Shown: in pieces, positions 29,359 to 38,871 of the stretch | Layout: every line of letters begins with the position of its first letter | Position numbering within the stretch: the first letter of the stretch is position 1 | DNA from: Streptomyces sp. NBC_00663 | GTDB taxonomy: Bacteria; Actinomycetota; Actinomycetes; Streptomycetales; Streptomycetaceae | Assembly (NCBI RefSeq): GCF_036226885.1 | Contig: NZ_CP109027.1 | Location: forward strand, 744,001 to 808,000 | Direction of reading: 5' to 3' | Length of the DNA: 64,000 bases | The notes under the pieces: generated by a model | What the model was told of the DNA's origin: nothing | The model's input: only the letters and a program-made list of their open reading frames with translations | The model's database searches: none | Position numbers and translations under genes: made by a program

Positions 29359-30135
29359 ATGTCCTCGGCCCGGGATTTCTACGACGACCTTGCCGCCGAC
29401 TACCACCTGATGTTCGCGGACTGGGAGGCGAGCACGGCCCGTCAGGCCGCCGTCCTGGACACCCTGGTCCAGCGGCGCCTGGGCGCGGGGCCGCATCGCG
29501 TCCTGGACTGCTCCTGCGGGATCGGCACCCAGGCGATCGGGCTGGCCGGGGCCGGGTACGACGTCGTCGGCAGCGACCTGAGCCCCCGTGCCGCGGCGCG
29601 CGCCACGGCCGAGGCCGCCGCACGGGGCGTCCGGCTCCCGACGGCCGCCGCGGACATGCGCCGACTGCCGTTCGGGGCGTCGGTCTTCGACGTCGTCGTC
29701 TGCGCCGACAACGCGCTGCCCCATCTGCTCTCCGCGCAGGACGTCTCGACGGCGCTGAGCGGGATCCGGCGCGTGCTGCGGGACGGCGGGCTGCTGGTGC
29801 TCACACTCCGGGACTACGACGAGCTCCGCCGGACCCGGCCGGCCTCCACGCCGCCCCAGGTCAGGGAGACACCGGACGGCCGAGTGATCACCTTTCAGCT
29901 GTGGCACTGGCACGAGGACGGCGAGCGCTACGACCTGGAGCACTTCCAGGTGATCCCCTCGGGCGAGGGCTGGACGGTCCGGCGGCGCACCACCACCTAC
30001 TGGGCGCTGACACGGCCCCTGCTCACGCGGCTGCTCGCCGAGGCGGGCTTCGCCGACGTCATGTGGCACGCGCCGGAGGCGACGGGGTTCTACCAGCCGG
30101 TCGTGACGTGTCAGGAGCGGCGGGCCAGCACATAG
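29359..30135 (+). CDS. Class I SAM-dependent methyltransferase (glycine/sarcosine-methyltransferase-like)
   Basis: This 258-residue enzyme has SAM motif I VLDCSCGIGTQAIGLA (about 49), an acidic loop GSDLSPRA, and the later block FDVVVCADNALPHLL. The order FYDDLAADYHLMFADWE at the N-terminus and VCADNALPHL resemble glycine/sarcosine N-methyltransferases, but substrate assignment is tentative. GAAAGG precedes ATG 29359. The last 25 bp overlap tail-to-tail with the next gene on the other strand. Confidence 0.8.
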   Translation: MSSARDFYDDLAADYHLMFADWEASTARQAAVLDTLVQRRLGAGPHRVLDCSCGIGTQAIGLAGAGYDVVGSDLSPRAAARATAEAAARGVRLPTAAADMRRLPFGASVFDVVVCADNALPHLLSAQDVSTALSGIRRVLRDGGLLVLTLRDYDELRRTRPASTPPQVRETPDGRVITFQLWHWHEDGERYDLEHFQVIPSGEGWTVRRRTTTYWALTRPLLTRLLAEAGFADVMWHAPEATGFYQPVVTCQERRAST

Positions 30136-30752
30136 GCCCGGTGGGTCTCCGCCTCGTGGGCGTAGTGCGCGCGCTCCAGTTTCATCTCGACCGTGAGGCC
30201 CGCCGCTTCGAGCAGGTCGGCGATGTGGACGGGGTCGAGGAAGCGGAAGTCGACGTCCACGGAGTGGCCCCACCACTCGTCCAGGTGCCGGACCTCCTCG
30301 CCGATGTGGAAGGAGAGAAGGAGCAGGCCGCCGGGGCGCAGCACACGCGTCATCTCCTCGAAGGCGCGCGGCAGTTCGCCCGGTTCGAGATGGATGACGG
30401 TGTAGAGGGCGACCAGGGAGCCGAACTCGGCGTCCTTGGCGGGCAGTTCCAGCAGGTCGCCCTGACGGAACTCCACCCGCGGGAACCGGCTGCGCCCCGC
30501 CTCGACCATCCCCGCCGACAGATCGATGCCGACCGTCCGTGCTCCCTTCTGCGCCAGCCAGGCCGCCACATGCCCGGGCCCGCAGCCCAAGTCACCGACC
30601 GGCGCCCCCGGTTCGGTCTGCTCGAGGAGCGCGGTGAGCAACGCCCGGTCCAGGGGCTTGCCTTCGAGCTCGGCGTGCAGCCGGGTCGTGTACTCCTCGG
30701 CCACGGTGTCGTAGCTGTGCCGTACGGAGTCGTGCCGCGCGTGATCACTCAT
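30111..30752 (-). CDS. Class I SAM-dependent methyltransferase
   Basis: This 213-residue methyltransferase has the start block SYDTVAEEYTTRLHAEL, motif I VGDLGCGPGHVAAWLA (about 54), and post-I TVGIDLSAGMV. It belongs to the UbiE/generic small-molecule group; the substrate is unknown. Its 3' end overlaps the convergent methyltransferase gene by 25 bp. Confidence 0.85.
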   Translation of the reverse strand: MSDHARHDSVRHSYDTVAEEYTTRLHAELEGKPLDRALLTALLEQTEPGAPVGDLGCGPGHVAAWLAQKGARTVGIDLSAGMVEAGRSRFPRVEFRQGDLLELPAKDAEFGSLVALYTVIHLEPGELPRAFEEMTRVLRPGGLLLLSFHIGEEVRHLDEWWGHSVDVDFRFLDPVHIADLLEAAGLTVEMKLERAHYAHEAETHRAYVLARRS

Positions 30753-30836
30753 ACGGCCAGCATGGCATCCCCGCCTCCGCGCAAGGGTTTCCGGACGGGA
30801 ACTGGACAGGGTGGGTGCAGTCGGGCGGCACGATCC

Positions 30837-31317
30837 TCAGCGGGGCCCGGACCGGGGCCGGACCAGCCCGGTCCGGTAGGCGATCACGACCGGTTGGGCG
30901 CGGTCGCGGGCGCCGGGCTTGGTCATGGCGCGCTGGACGTGGGTGCGCACCGTCAGCACGCTCAGGACGAGGTGCTCGGCGATCTGCTCGTTTGACCGCC
31001 CCTCGGCGGCCAGAACAGTGACCTCCCGTTCCCGCGGGGTGAGGTCGGCCAACCGCTCCGGCGGGGTCAGGAAGCTGCCGGACGCCGGTGCGCTGAGGAA
31101 GCGGGTGATGAGGGCGCGGGCGACGTACTCCTCGGTCGGCCTTCTGGGACTCGATGCCCGGCATCGAGAACTCCTCGTCGGAGGTTCCCGGGGCCTGGAG
31201 GGCGCCGAGTCCGACGGCGGCCAGGACGGCCATCCACGCCAGGGCGACGTATCCACGCCGCCCGAAGGCCAGTCGGCCCAGTCGATAGAGAAAAGCAGCC
31301 ACGTCAGGGGACCCCAC
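30837..31317 (-). pseudogene. Deletion fusion of an MMPL-transporter N-terminus and a LuxR-type regulator C-terminus
   Basis: Reading from GTG 31317 or GTG 31302, one frame gives AAFLYRLGRLAFGRRGYVAL...GTSDEEFSMPGIESQKA, the typical N-terminus of an MMPL-family exporter. Near 31130-31145 this identity stops, and another frame continues with a LuxR HTH (LADLTPREREVTVLAAEGRS, LTVRTHVQRAM) to the stop at 30837. Two positions that are normally Leu in this HTH end are Pro (TKPGARDRAQPVV), which suggests decay. The middle of both genes (more than 2 kb in normal relatives) is missing. Confidence 0.75.
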
Positions 31318-31487
31318 ATCCGTGCTCGATCAGGTCACCCAGCCTGTCCCGGCGGGGGTCCCCGAGTCGTCGTCCGGCCGCTGGCAGTGCCGGCTGCTGC
31401 ACTCGCAGGACCGTCTACTGAAACCGCAGTACACGCCGGGCCCGCGCTCTCCTGCCCCGGGACTACGACCGGCGCATCCCGCCACGG

Positions 31488-32085
31488 TCACCCGGTCGCG
31501 CGCACCGCTCGCAGCACGGCCTGGGCCATTCAGCGGTTCGACCCAGCGCACGTCGGCCCTCGCGCAGGCGCCGCGTCCGTCGGAGGGGCCGCAGGTGTCG
31601 ACGCAACCGGCTCCGGCGTCGTTCGCGGCCTCCCGCAGCATGGTGTTGAGCTGCTGTTCCTTCTGCCGCAGGTAGGTGACGTCGCCGGGGGCCAGCCCCA
31701 TCTCCCGTCCGCAGTCGGCGCCTTGGGCGGGCAGGATCGCCGGCTAGCCCACCAGAGGTCCGCCGCTCACGGCACGGGGCCCGTCGGGTGCCAAGTCCCC
31801 GATGCGGCTCTCCAGTTGGTGGCGGACACCGGCCTTGACGCAACCGGTCACCAGCGAGCCGAAGCCGATGTCGTTGCCGCCGACAGGTCGCCCGTCGTGG
31901 CCCCGTCGCAGCTCATGTCGCGGAACTGGGCCGGTTGCAGGCCGAGTTCGGCGGCGACGAGCGCCGGGTAGTTCCGGTCGGAGCGGTCGCCGACCGCGGT
32001 GACGAGCGCGGCGCACGACTGGGCCGCCCCCAGCCCGAGGCTGGTACGAGTTCTCGTCCGAGGTCACGCCTTCCGGTACGGCGCC
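31488..32085 (-). pseudogene. Broken SGNH/GDSL lipase-esterase gene
   Basis: Three pieces of one SGNH hydrolase occur in order but in different frames: RNYPALVAAELGLQ...MSCDGATTGDL, then GGNDIGFGSLVTGCV, then CGREMGLAPGDVTYLRQKEQ...CARADVRWVEPLN and MAQAVLRAVRATG. A stop interrupts at 31744. The segment between ATTGDL and GGNDIGF, and the part after WVEPL, are shorter than in intact relatives, so deletions as well as frameshifts occurred. The rest of the gap 31318-32285 shows no gene. Confidence 0.7.
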
Positions 32086-32285
32086 GACGCGGCGCGGGCG
32101 GTGCTGCACACCGCCTCACGCTCGCCTCACGAGGCCGGTCGCGTCGTCGTCCCGCTGCGGGCTGTACCGGCTACTGAGCCCGCAGTAGCCGCCACCCGGC
32201 CCGTCCTCCGGAGGGACGCGCCGGCTCCACGACGCCGCATGGACCGCCCGCCGTCACCCCCACGGTCGCGCGAGGGAGGCCGCCG

Positions 32286-32738
32286 TCACTCCATCAGCCC
32301 GGCCGCGACCGTCGCGCCCAGCTCCCAGCAGGCCTCCACATCGGACTTGCCCGGCGCGCCCGTCACCGTCACGGCGTCTGCCGCACGGCGCCAGCCGAGG
32401 CCCGTGGTGATGGACTCGATGCCGCGGACCGCGCCGGTGACATCGCTGCCGCCGTGGACGTAGTAGCCGAAGGGCCGCCCCCGTGTCTCGTCCAGACACG
32501 GGTAGTAGACCTGGTCGAAGAAGTGCTTGAGGGCCCCGGACATGTAGCCGAGGTTCGCCGGTGTGCCCAGCAGGAAGCCGTCGGCGGCGAGCACGTCGGA
32601 GGCGGTGGCCGCGAGGGCGGCCCGCCGCACGACCTGGACGTTCTCGATCTCCGGGTCGGTGGCCCCGGAGACGACGGCTTCCAGCAGCTCCTGGCAGTTG
32701 GGCGAGGGGGTGTGATGCACGATCAGCAAGGTAGGCAC
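32286..32738 (-). CDS. Flavodoxin-like NAD(P)H-dependent oxidoreductase
   Basis: This 150-residue protein begins LLIVHHTPSPNCQELLEAV, a flavodoxin-fold FMN loop, and contains FLLGTPANLGYMSGALKHFFD (shown in part: GTPANLGYMSGALKHFFD), the conserved FMN-contact region of the NADPH-quinone reductase/WrbA superfamily. It starts at GTG 32738 with a weak ribosome site. The physiological acceptor is unknown. Confidence 0.8.
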   Translation of the reverse strand: MPTLLIVHHTPSPNCQELLEAVVSGATDPEIENVQVVRRAALAATASDVLAADGFLLGTPANLGYMSGALKHFFDQVYYPCLDETRGRPFGYYVHGGSDVTGAVRGIESITTGLGWRRAADAVTVTGAPGKSDVEACWELGATVAAGLME

Positions 32739-32796
32739 ACCCCGAACCCTGCCGTCGTCCCGGCGCCCGGCGCAAACGCGGCGGCCGCCCGGACGG

Positions 32797-33501
32797 CTAC
32801 TTCACCTTGCCGGTGAAGATCGCGGTCTCCGACTCGTAGTCGGGCGCCACCTCGACCTGGAGGAAGGTCTCGCCCTTCGGCAGCTCGCAGCCCCAGGGCA
32901 CGGAGAGCGAACGGCCGGCCAGGATGCTGGTGTCGGGCAGACCGTCGAGTCCGTCGTCGTAGATGGACTCGCCCTCCTTGCCCTCGTCGCCGTAGGCGCA
33001 GTTGACCGTCATCATCGAGGCGTCGATCTTCTTGTCCGACTTGTTCACGATCTTGATGGTGAACTTGGCGTACGGAGTCTTCTCCGGCGACGCGTACTCG
33101 CTGGAGACCGCCCGGGTGATCTTGGTCAGGCTGATCTCGACGTCGTTGTCGTACGCGATGGTGTCGTCGAAGCCGTAGGAGTCGTCGCCGGACTCCTCGG
33201 CCGGCGCGTCGGAGTCCGCCGCGTCCGTGGCGGAGTCGTCGGCAGCGGTGTCGCCGCCCTCGGCCGGCGCCGTCTTGGTGACGGTGACGGTCGGCGCCGC
33301 CTCCGCCTTGCCGTCGCCGCTGACGCTCGCGGTGACGACCGCGGCGAGGACGGCCGCGACCACCGCCGCGCCGGCCGCGATGAGGACCGTGGTGGTCTTC
33401 TTCGGGCCCTGCGGCGCCTGAGGCGGCTGCGGCGGATAGTAGCCGGGCGCGGGCGGCGGCGTGTAGCCGGGCATGGGCGGCTGCGTGTTGTCGTAACTCA
33501 T
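32797..33501 (-). CDS. Membrane-anchored DUF4352-like protein
   Basis: This 234-residue protein has a Pro-rich cytoplasmic tail (about 1-33, repeats of PPxPGY), one transmembrane helix (VLIAAGAAVVAAVLAAVV, about 40-58), an acidic Ser/Asp/Ala linker (about 70-108) and an extracellular beta domain (about 110-234, ISLTKITRAV, YAKFTIKIVNKSDKKID) of the DUF4352/immunoglobulin-like kind. The start is ATG 33501. It is likely cell-envelope associated; no enzymatic motif is seen. Confidence 0.75.
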   Translation of the reverse strand: MSYDNTQPPMPGYTPPPAPGYYPPQPPQAPQGPKKTTTVLIAAGAAVVAAVLAAVVTASVSGDGKAEAAPTVTVTKTAPAEGGDTAADDSATDAADSDAPAEESGDDSYGFDDTIAYDNDVEISLTKITRAVSSEYASPEKTPYAKFTIKIVNKSDKKIDASMMTVNCAYGDEGKEGESIYDDGLDGLPDTSILAGRSLSVPWGCELPKGETFLQVEVAPDYESETAIFTGKVK

Positions 33502-33602
33502 GGTCCCCCCAGGGATGGTTCTGTTGCGCGGTCAATCATCACCCGGGGGACCGCCATTGTGGAGGTGTCGTAATGAAAATGTGCTGATGAGGGCTCTGTT
33601 CG

Positions 33603-35939
33603 CTACTCCGTGCGCAGGGCCGTCGCGGTGCGGGCCCGCGCCGCCCAGCTCGCCGGGAGCAGTGCGCCGAGTGCGGCGATGAGGAGGCCGGCGCAGCCGA
33701 GCAGGAGCAGTTCCGGGGTGTCGTACACGTCCAGGACGGCCTTCGGCAGTCCGGTGTCGGCGGTCTCCGCCATCTTCGGCAGGACATAGCCGTGCAGCGC
33801 GTACCCGAGCGGCACCCCGATGACTCCGCCGACCACGCCGATCCCGGCCACCGAGGCGAGCACGAGGCTCACGGTCTGCCGGGGTGACATGCCGAGCGCC
33901 TTGCACACGCCCAGGTCGTGGACGCGTTCGCGGGTGTCGAGGACGACGGAGTTGAGCACGCCGAGTCCGGCCACGGAGACCAGCATCAGGGTGAGCAGCG
34001 CCGCCATCGCGTCCAGGACGAGGATGAGGTTGTCCTGCCGCGACGAGGAGTTGGCCATGGCCTCGCCGCCGAGCGCGCGCACCGTCTCGCCGAGGGTGGT
34101 GGCGTACTGGGTGGCCTGGACGCCCGACTTGAGCTCGACGAGGAACATCTGTGTCTCGACGGCCGGGAAGTCGGCGAGGCTCGCGTGGAAGCGGAGTCCG
34201 TCGTCGGAGGTGTCGAAGGCCTCGCCGACGATCGTCAGGGTCCGTGTCCGCTTGCCGACCGTCACCCGTACCGTGTCGCCGACCTCGGTCTCGGTGGTGT
34301 TCAGGAAGTGGGTGGAGACCACGACCTGGCCGGGTCCGGTGATCCAGTGCCCGGAGATCATCTCGTAGGAGGCGGAGCGCAGGTCGCCGTCGTAGAGCAC
34401 CGCCTGCACGGCACCCGAGACGCCGGCGGCGGTGGCGTCCGTCTGGGTCCTGCCGTAGTAGGTTTCGGTGCCCGACTGCTGCTCGATGGCGGCGGCCACC
34501 CGCACCGGATCGGCCGTGGCGGTCTCGCCCCCGCCGGGTCCGGAACGGGGTGGGCCGGTGAAGACGGTGACCGGGGTGCGGTCCTCCGGGTCCTGGGCCG
34601 ATCCGACCGCGTTGAGGGACGCGGTCAGCCCGAGTGCGAAGGTGGCCGCGACGGTGCCGAAGGCCACCGCGAGCAGCATCGCGAGGGTGCGCACCGGATG
34701 CGCGAAGGGACCGGCGAGGCCGTAGGTCACCGCGCGCGGCAACGGCAGCCGCCCCGCCGCCCGGTGGGCCCACTGCCCCCGCCCGGTGCGCGGCGCCCGG
34801 CCCACCGCGATGGCCTCCACGGTCGGCAGCCGTCCGGCCCGCAGCGCGGGCACCAGCGCGGCGACCGCGACGACGAACAGCGCGGCACCGGCCACCAGGA
34901 CGTCCACCCACCAGGCCACCGACAGGGACGCGCTCCCGTAGACCGTCTCGGTGTCCTCCAGGAGCGGCATGGCCATCAGATTTCCCAGTACGACGCCGAG
35001 CGCGATCCCGGCTCCGGCGGGGACCAGTGCCTGCGCGACGTAGGCGCGTACGACCTCGCGCGGGGTGAAGCCGAGGGCCTTGAGGATGCCGATCCTGCGC
35101 AGGCTGGTGCCGACGGCGCCGCTGATGACGCTGCCGACGATGATGACCGACATGACGATGCCGAGGACGCCGAACGCCATCAGGAAGGGGATGGTCGGCG
35201 CCGCGTTCTGGTCGGCGGCACGCTTGGTGTCCAGCCAGGACTCGGTACCCATGAGCGCGCCGGAGGGCAGGGCGGCGGTGAGCTTGAGGCGGTCGGCGGC
35301 GATCTGGGCCTTGGTGGCCGCGGAGTCGAAGCGGTAGAGCATCTGGCTGCTGACCCGGGTGACGTCGGAGGCGAGTGCGGTGACCTGTGCGGGGGTCGCC
35401 CAGGCGTCGGCGGTCTCGCCGACCGAGTGGGCGAAGCCGACGACCGTCAGGGCGGTGCCGTCCGCGGCGTCCGAGGTGTTGAGCGTGGCGCCGAGCCGGA
35501 GGGCGGGGCCCTCGAACTCGCTGGAGAGGACGACCTCGCCCGCCTTCGTCGGCCACCGTCCGGACTTCAGGTTCAGCCGGTCGACGTCGGTGTCCGGTGC
35601 GGACCGCCCCACCAGCGTCACCGACGGCAGATGGCCACCGCCCTCGTCCACCGGACGGATCGTTGTGACGGGATACGGCCCCGCGGTCCCCGTCACCCCG
35701 TCGAGCCGTGCGGTGGCCTTCAGTTGGGCGGTGCTCGCCCTGGCCAGGTCGAACTGCGCGACGAGGTGCGCCCCGTTCTGCGCGGCGAAGGCGTGGTCGA
35801 AGGGCGCGTTGGAGGCGACCATCAGCGATCCGGCGACCACGGCCGAGGCCACGGCCATCATGGTGGCGAGGGCGATGACGACCGTCTGCACCCGGCGCCG
35901 GCCCACCCCGGACCGTACGACGCGGCTGAGCGCGCTCAT
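33603..35939 (-). CDS. FtsX-like ABC transporter permease, large form
   Basis: This 778-residue permease has an N-terminal helix, a long extracytoplasmic domain, and two FtsX domains (about 225-345 and 650-775) each with three helices, giving the MacB/LolC-like two-unit layout common in actinomycetes. The start is ATG 35939, overlapping the ATPase stop (ATGA). Such systems move lipoproteins, lipids or peptides or act as mechanotransducers; the substrate is unknown. Confidence 0.9.
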   Translation of the reverse strand: MSALSRVVRSGVGRRRVQTVVIALATMMAVASAVVAGSLMVASNAPFDHAFAAQNGAHLVAQFDLARASTAQLKATARLDGVTGTAGPYPVTTIRPVDEGGGHLPSVTLVGRSAPDTDVDRLNLKSGRWPTKAGEVVLSSEFEGPALRLGATLNTSDAADGTALTVVGFAHSVGETADAWATPAQVTALASDVTRVSSQMLYRFDSAATKAQIAADRLKLTAALPSGALMGTESWLDTKRAADQNAAPTIPFLMAFGVLGIVMSVIIVGSVISGAVGTSLRRIGILKALGFTPREVVRAYVAQALVPAGAGIALGVVLGNLMAMPLLEDTETVYGSASLSVAWWVDVLVAGAALFVVAVAALVPALRAGRLPTVEAIAVGRAPRTGRGQWAHRAAGRLPLPRAVTYGLAGPFAHPVRTLAMLLAVAFGTVAATFALGLTASLNAVGSAQDPEDRTPVTVFTGPPRSGPGGGETATADPVRVAAAIEQQSGTETYYGRTQTDATAAGVSGAVQAVLYDGDLRSASYEMISGHWITGPGQVVVSTHFLNTTETEVGDTVRVTVGKRTRTLTIVGEAFDTSDDGLRFHASLADFPAVETQMFLVELKSGVQATQYATTLGETVRALGGEAMANSSSRQDNLILVLDAMAALLTLMLVSVAGLGVLNSVVLDTRERVHDLGVCKALGMSPRQTVSLVLASVAGIGVVGGVIGVPLGYALHGYVLPKMAETADTGLPKAVLDVYDTPELLLLGCAGLLIAALGALLPASWAARARTATALRTE

Positions 35940-36628
35940 CGGACCGCCTCCGCCTGGGTGTCGAGGGCGAGATGGCCGTCGACCAGATGGATCGTGCGGC
36001 TCGCGACCGCCTCGGCGAGGGCCGGGTCATGGGTGACCAGCACGATGGTCTGGCCGCCCCGGTGCAGGTCCACCAGCAGTTCCCGTACGTCGTGGCCGGA
36101 GGCGCTGTCGAGGGCGCCGGTCGGTTCGTCGGCGAGGAGCAGCGCGGGCCGGTTCACCAACGCCCGTGCCACCGCGACCCGTTGCCGCTCGCCGCCGGAC
36201 AGCCGGCCCGGGTAGGCGCGGGCGTGCTTCTGGATGCCCAGCAGCTCCATGAGCTCACCGGCCCGGGCGGCGGCCTTGCGCCGTGCGGTGCCGGTGAGTT
36301 GGGCGGGGAGCTGGATGTTGTCGGCGACGGTGAGGTCGTCGAGCAGGTTGAAGAACTGGAAGACCATGCCGATCCGTTCGCGGCGGAACCGTGCCGACGC
36401 GTGCTCGCTCAGCCGGTCGACGCGCTCACCGGCGACGGTCACGGTGCCGGTGGTCGGCTTGTCGAGGCCCGCGACGAGGTTCAGCAGCGTGGACTTGCCG
36501 CTGCCGGAGGGGCCGGTGACGGCGAGGGCCTCGCCCTGGGCGACACCTAGGTCGATCGGTCCGAGCGCGGGTGCGCCGGAACTGTCGTAGCGCTTGGCCA
36601 CGCCCGCCAGTTCGATCACTTGAGTCAT
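35936..36628 (-). CDS. LolD/MacB-type ABC transporter ATP-binding protein
   Basis: This 230-residue ATPase has Walker A GPSGSGKST (about residue 42), the signature LSGGERQRVAVARAL, and Walker B ALLLADEPTGALD. It pairs with the FtsX-like permease downstream. The start is ATG 36628. A two-component system lies divergently, a common arrangement in which the kinase senses the same signal and controls the exporter. Confidence 0.93.
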   Translation of the reverse strand: MTQVIELAGVAKRYDSSGAPALGPIDLGVAQGEALAVTGPSGSGKSTLLNLVAGLDKPTTGTVTVAGERVDRLSEHASARFRRERIGMVFQFFNLLDDLTVADNIQLPAQLTGTARRKAAARAGELMELLGIQKHARAYPGRLSGGERQRVAVARALVNRPALLLADEPTGALDSASGHDVRELLVDLHRGGQTIVLVTHDPALAEAVASRTIHLVDGHLALDTQAEAVR

Positions 36629-36838
36629 GGGAGTCGTCCGTCCTTGTGAGTGGAGTGGGCCCGCGCTGTGCACCGGCCCAGTGAACGTAGGGGCGGGCCC
36701 GGGTGCGGCGCGTCGGCCGGGGCACCGACTTGCCGCCCTTCGCGCGGACGATCCGGGCGTGGGGTCATCCCTGCGGAGTACGCCCCGGGGACGGCCCGCT
36801 GGTCGTCGAGACGGACGCGGGTCCGGGCGGGCGGACCG

Positions 36839-36844
36839 CACAAT
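36839..36844 (+). promoter_or_regulatory. -10 element of a leaderless histidine kinase mRNA
   Basis: CACAAT fits the actinomycete -10 consensus TANNNT loosely and lies 6 nt before ATG 36851; there is no ribosome site. A transcript starting at the A of ATG is inferred. Confidence 0.4.
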
Positions 36845-36850
36845 GTGCGG

Positions 36851-38161
36851 ATGGAGACGGAGGACCTGCGCCTGCGGCGTACGGAGGACCGGCGCGGGTG
36901 GCGGCGGCAGGTGCGGGACGCGCTGCGGCCGGAGCCGAGGCGTGAGCCGTTGTCTCGGCGGGCCGTGTGGGCCGACGTGGTGCTGGCGGTGCTGCTGACC
37001 GCCGTCGCGCTGTTCGTCGCCGCGCGCTATCCGGGCGACGGGCCGATGAACGTGGCCCCGGTCGATCCCGGCGCACCGGTCCCGCCCCGGCCGCCCGCGC
37101 CGGACAGGTGGATGATGGCGGAGGAGCCGACCGCCCCGCCCTTCGTCCTGGTCGTGCTCTCCGCGCTGCCGCTGGCCGTGCGGCGGCGGTGTCCGTTCCT
37201 CGTGTTCGCCGTGGTGATGGGCGCGGTCCTGGCCATCGGTGACGACGCCTCCTGGATCAACGTACTGACCTGTGTCGTCGGCGCGTACAGCGCCGTCATG
37301 TACAGCAGGCACCGGGCGGGGTCGCTGGCCGGGCTGTTCGTCGCGGCCGTGCTCGCCGGGCTGGCGTTCCGGGACACCGAGCCCGTCCTGCCGGGCTGGT
37401 CGAGCCCGGCGGTGGTGCTGCTGATCGCCGGGGTGCTGGCGGGGCTGGCCCGGGTGTGGCAACGGCAGGTGGCGGCCGGGCGGGAGCGGTTGGCACACCT
37501 GGAGCGCGATCAGGAGGAGGCGACGCGGCGGGCGGTGGAGGAGGAACGTGCCCGCATAGCCGCCGAGTTGCACGACGTCGTGACCCACAATGTGAGCGTG
37601 ATGGTGATTCAGGCGGGGGCGGCGCGCAAGGTGATGGACGCGGCGCCGGAGCGGTCGAAGGAGGCGCTGCTGGCCGTGGAGGCGGGCGGCCGGGCCGCGA
37701 TGGCCGAACTACGGCATGTCATGGGGCTGTTGGCGGCACCGGACCCGGACCAGCCCGAGGCGCTGGAACCGCAGCCCGGGCTCGCCCAGCTCGACGCGCT
37801 GATCGTCCGGGTCCGGGCCGCCGGCACGCCGGTCGGCATCGCGGTGTCGCTGCCGCCCGAACCCCTGCCGCCCGGCGTCGACCTGACGGCGTACCGCGTG
37901 GTGCAGGAGGCGCTGACCAACACGATCAAGCACGCGCCGGGCGCGGAGGCCTCCGTCACGATCGGCTACACCGGCGACCGGCTGGAGATCGAGGTGGCCG
38001 ACACCGGCGCCGTCCGCGACGCCCCGCCGGCGGAGGGCAACGGCCGCGGCCTGATCGGGCTGCGCGAGCGGCTCGCCGTCTACGGCGGTGAGGTGACGGC
38101 CGGTCCGACGCCCGCCGGCGGCTACCGCGTCAGAGCCGGCGTCCCGTGGCGGACGGCGTGA
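36851..38161 (+). CDS. Two-component sensor histidine kinase (NarL/LuxR-partner type)
   Basis: This 436-residue kinase has about five membrane helices between residues 40 and 200, a HisKA_3 dimerisation block with the phospho-accepting His in AAELHDVVTHNVSVMVIQAG (about 238), and an HATPase domain ending NGRGLIGLRERLAVYGG. It should sense a membrane or envelope signal. The GTG of the response-regulator gene overlaps its stop. It is divergent from the FtsX/LolD exporter. Confidence 0.92.
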   Translation: METEDLRLRRTEDRRGWRRQVRDALRPEPRREPLSRRAVWADVVLAVLLTAVALFVAARYPGDGPMNVAPVDPGAPVPPRPPAPDRWMMAEEPTAPPFVLVVLSALPLAVRRRCPFLVFAVVMGAVLAIGDDASWINVLTCVVGAYSAVMYSRHRAGSLAGLFVAAVLAGLAFRDTEPVLPGWSSPAVVLLIAGVLAGLARVWQRQVAAGRERLAHLERDQEEATRRAVEEERARIAAELHDVVTHNVSVMVIQAGAARKVMDAAPERSKEALLAVEAGGRAAMAELRHVMGLLAAPDPDQPEALEPQPGLAQLDALIVRVRAAGTPVGIAVSLPPEPLPPGVDLTAYRVVQEALTNTIKHAPGAEASVTIGYTGDRLEIEVADTGAVRDAPPAEGNGRGLIGLRERLAVYGGEVTAGPTPAGGYRVRAGVPWRTA

Positions 38162-38868
38162 GCGGGCCGGCGCTGCGCGCCGTCATCGCCGACGACCAGG
38201 CCCTCGTACGCACCGGCTTCGGCATGATCCTCGCCGCCGACGGCATCGAGGTGACCGCCGAGGCCGCCGACGGCGCCGAGGCGGTCACCGCGGTCCGGCG
38301 CACCCGCCCCGACGTGGTGCTGATGGACATCCGGATGCCCGGCATGGACGGCATCGAGGCCACCCGGCGCATCCTCGCCGACGACACGGCCGAGGGCACC
38401 CGCGTCATCATCCTCACCACGTACGACCTCGACCACTATGTGTACGCGGCGCTCGCCGCGGGCGCCTCCGGTTTCCTGCTCAAGGACGTCACCCCCGAGC
38501 ACCTGGTCGCCTCCGTCCGTCTGGTGCAGTCCGGCGACGCCCTGCTCGCACCGGCGATCACCCGCCGGCTGATCGAGCGGTTCGCCCAGCGCGAGGAGCC
38601 CCGGCCCGCCCCTCCCCTGCACCGCGATCTCTCCGGTCTGACCCCGCGCGAGCTGGAGGTGCTGCGCCTGCTGGCGACCGGCCTGAGCAACGCGGAGCTC
38701 GCGGAGCGCCTCTTCCTCAGCCCCACCACGGTGAAGACGCACATCGGCCGCATCCTGTCGAAGCTGGAACTGCGCGACCGCGTCCAGGCGGTCGTCCTCG
38801 CCTACGAGTCGGGGCTGATCACCCCGGGAAATCCAGAAGACGTCCCGGACGTCGATCGTTACCGTTGA
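38158..38868 (+). CDS. Two-component response regulator, NarL/FixJ type
   Basis: This 236-residue regulator has a receiver domain with the phospho-accepting Asp in VVLMDIRMPGMDG (about residue 55), the Thr in ILTTYD and Lys in LLKDVTPE, and a LuxR HTH (LTPRELEVLRLLATGLSN, TTVKTHIGRILSKLEL). GTG 38158 overlaps the kinase stop (GTGA); an in-frame GTG at 38146 is an alternative. The likely target is the divergent ABC exporter, an inference from layout. Confidence 0.92.
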   Translation: MSGPALRAVIADDQALVRTGFGMILAADGIEVTAEAADGAEAVTAVRRTRPDVVLMDIRMPGMDGIEATRRILADDTAEGTRVIILTTYDLDHYVYAALAAGASGFLLKDVTPEHLVASVRLVQSGDALLAPAITRRLIERFAQREEPRPAPPLHRDLSGLTPRELEVLRLLATGLSNAELAERLFLSPTTVKTHIGRILSKLELRDRVQAVVLAYESGLITPGNPEDVPDVDRYR

Positions 38869-38871
38869 CCC

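Noticed and set aside
29359-30752. Possible natural-product cluster from three methyltransferases and an acetyltransferase
   Set aside because: No core biosynthetic gene (PKS, NRPS, RiPP or terpene) is present, and the genes are on different strands with separate promoters.
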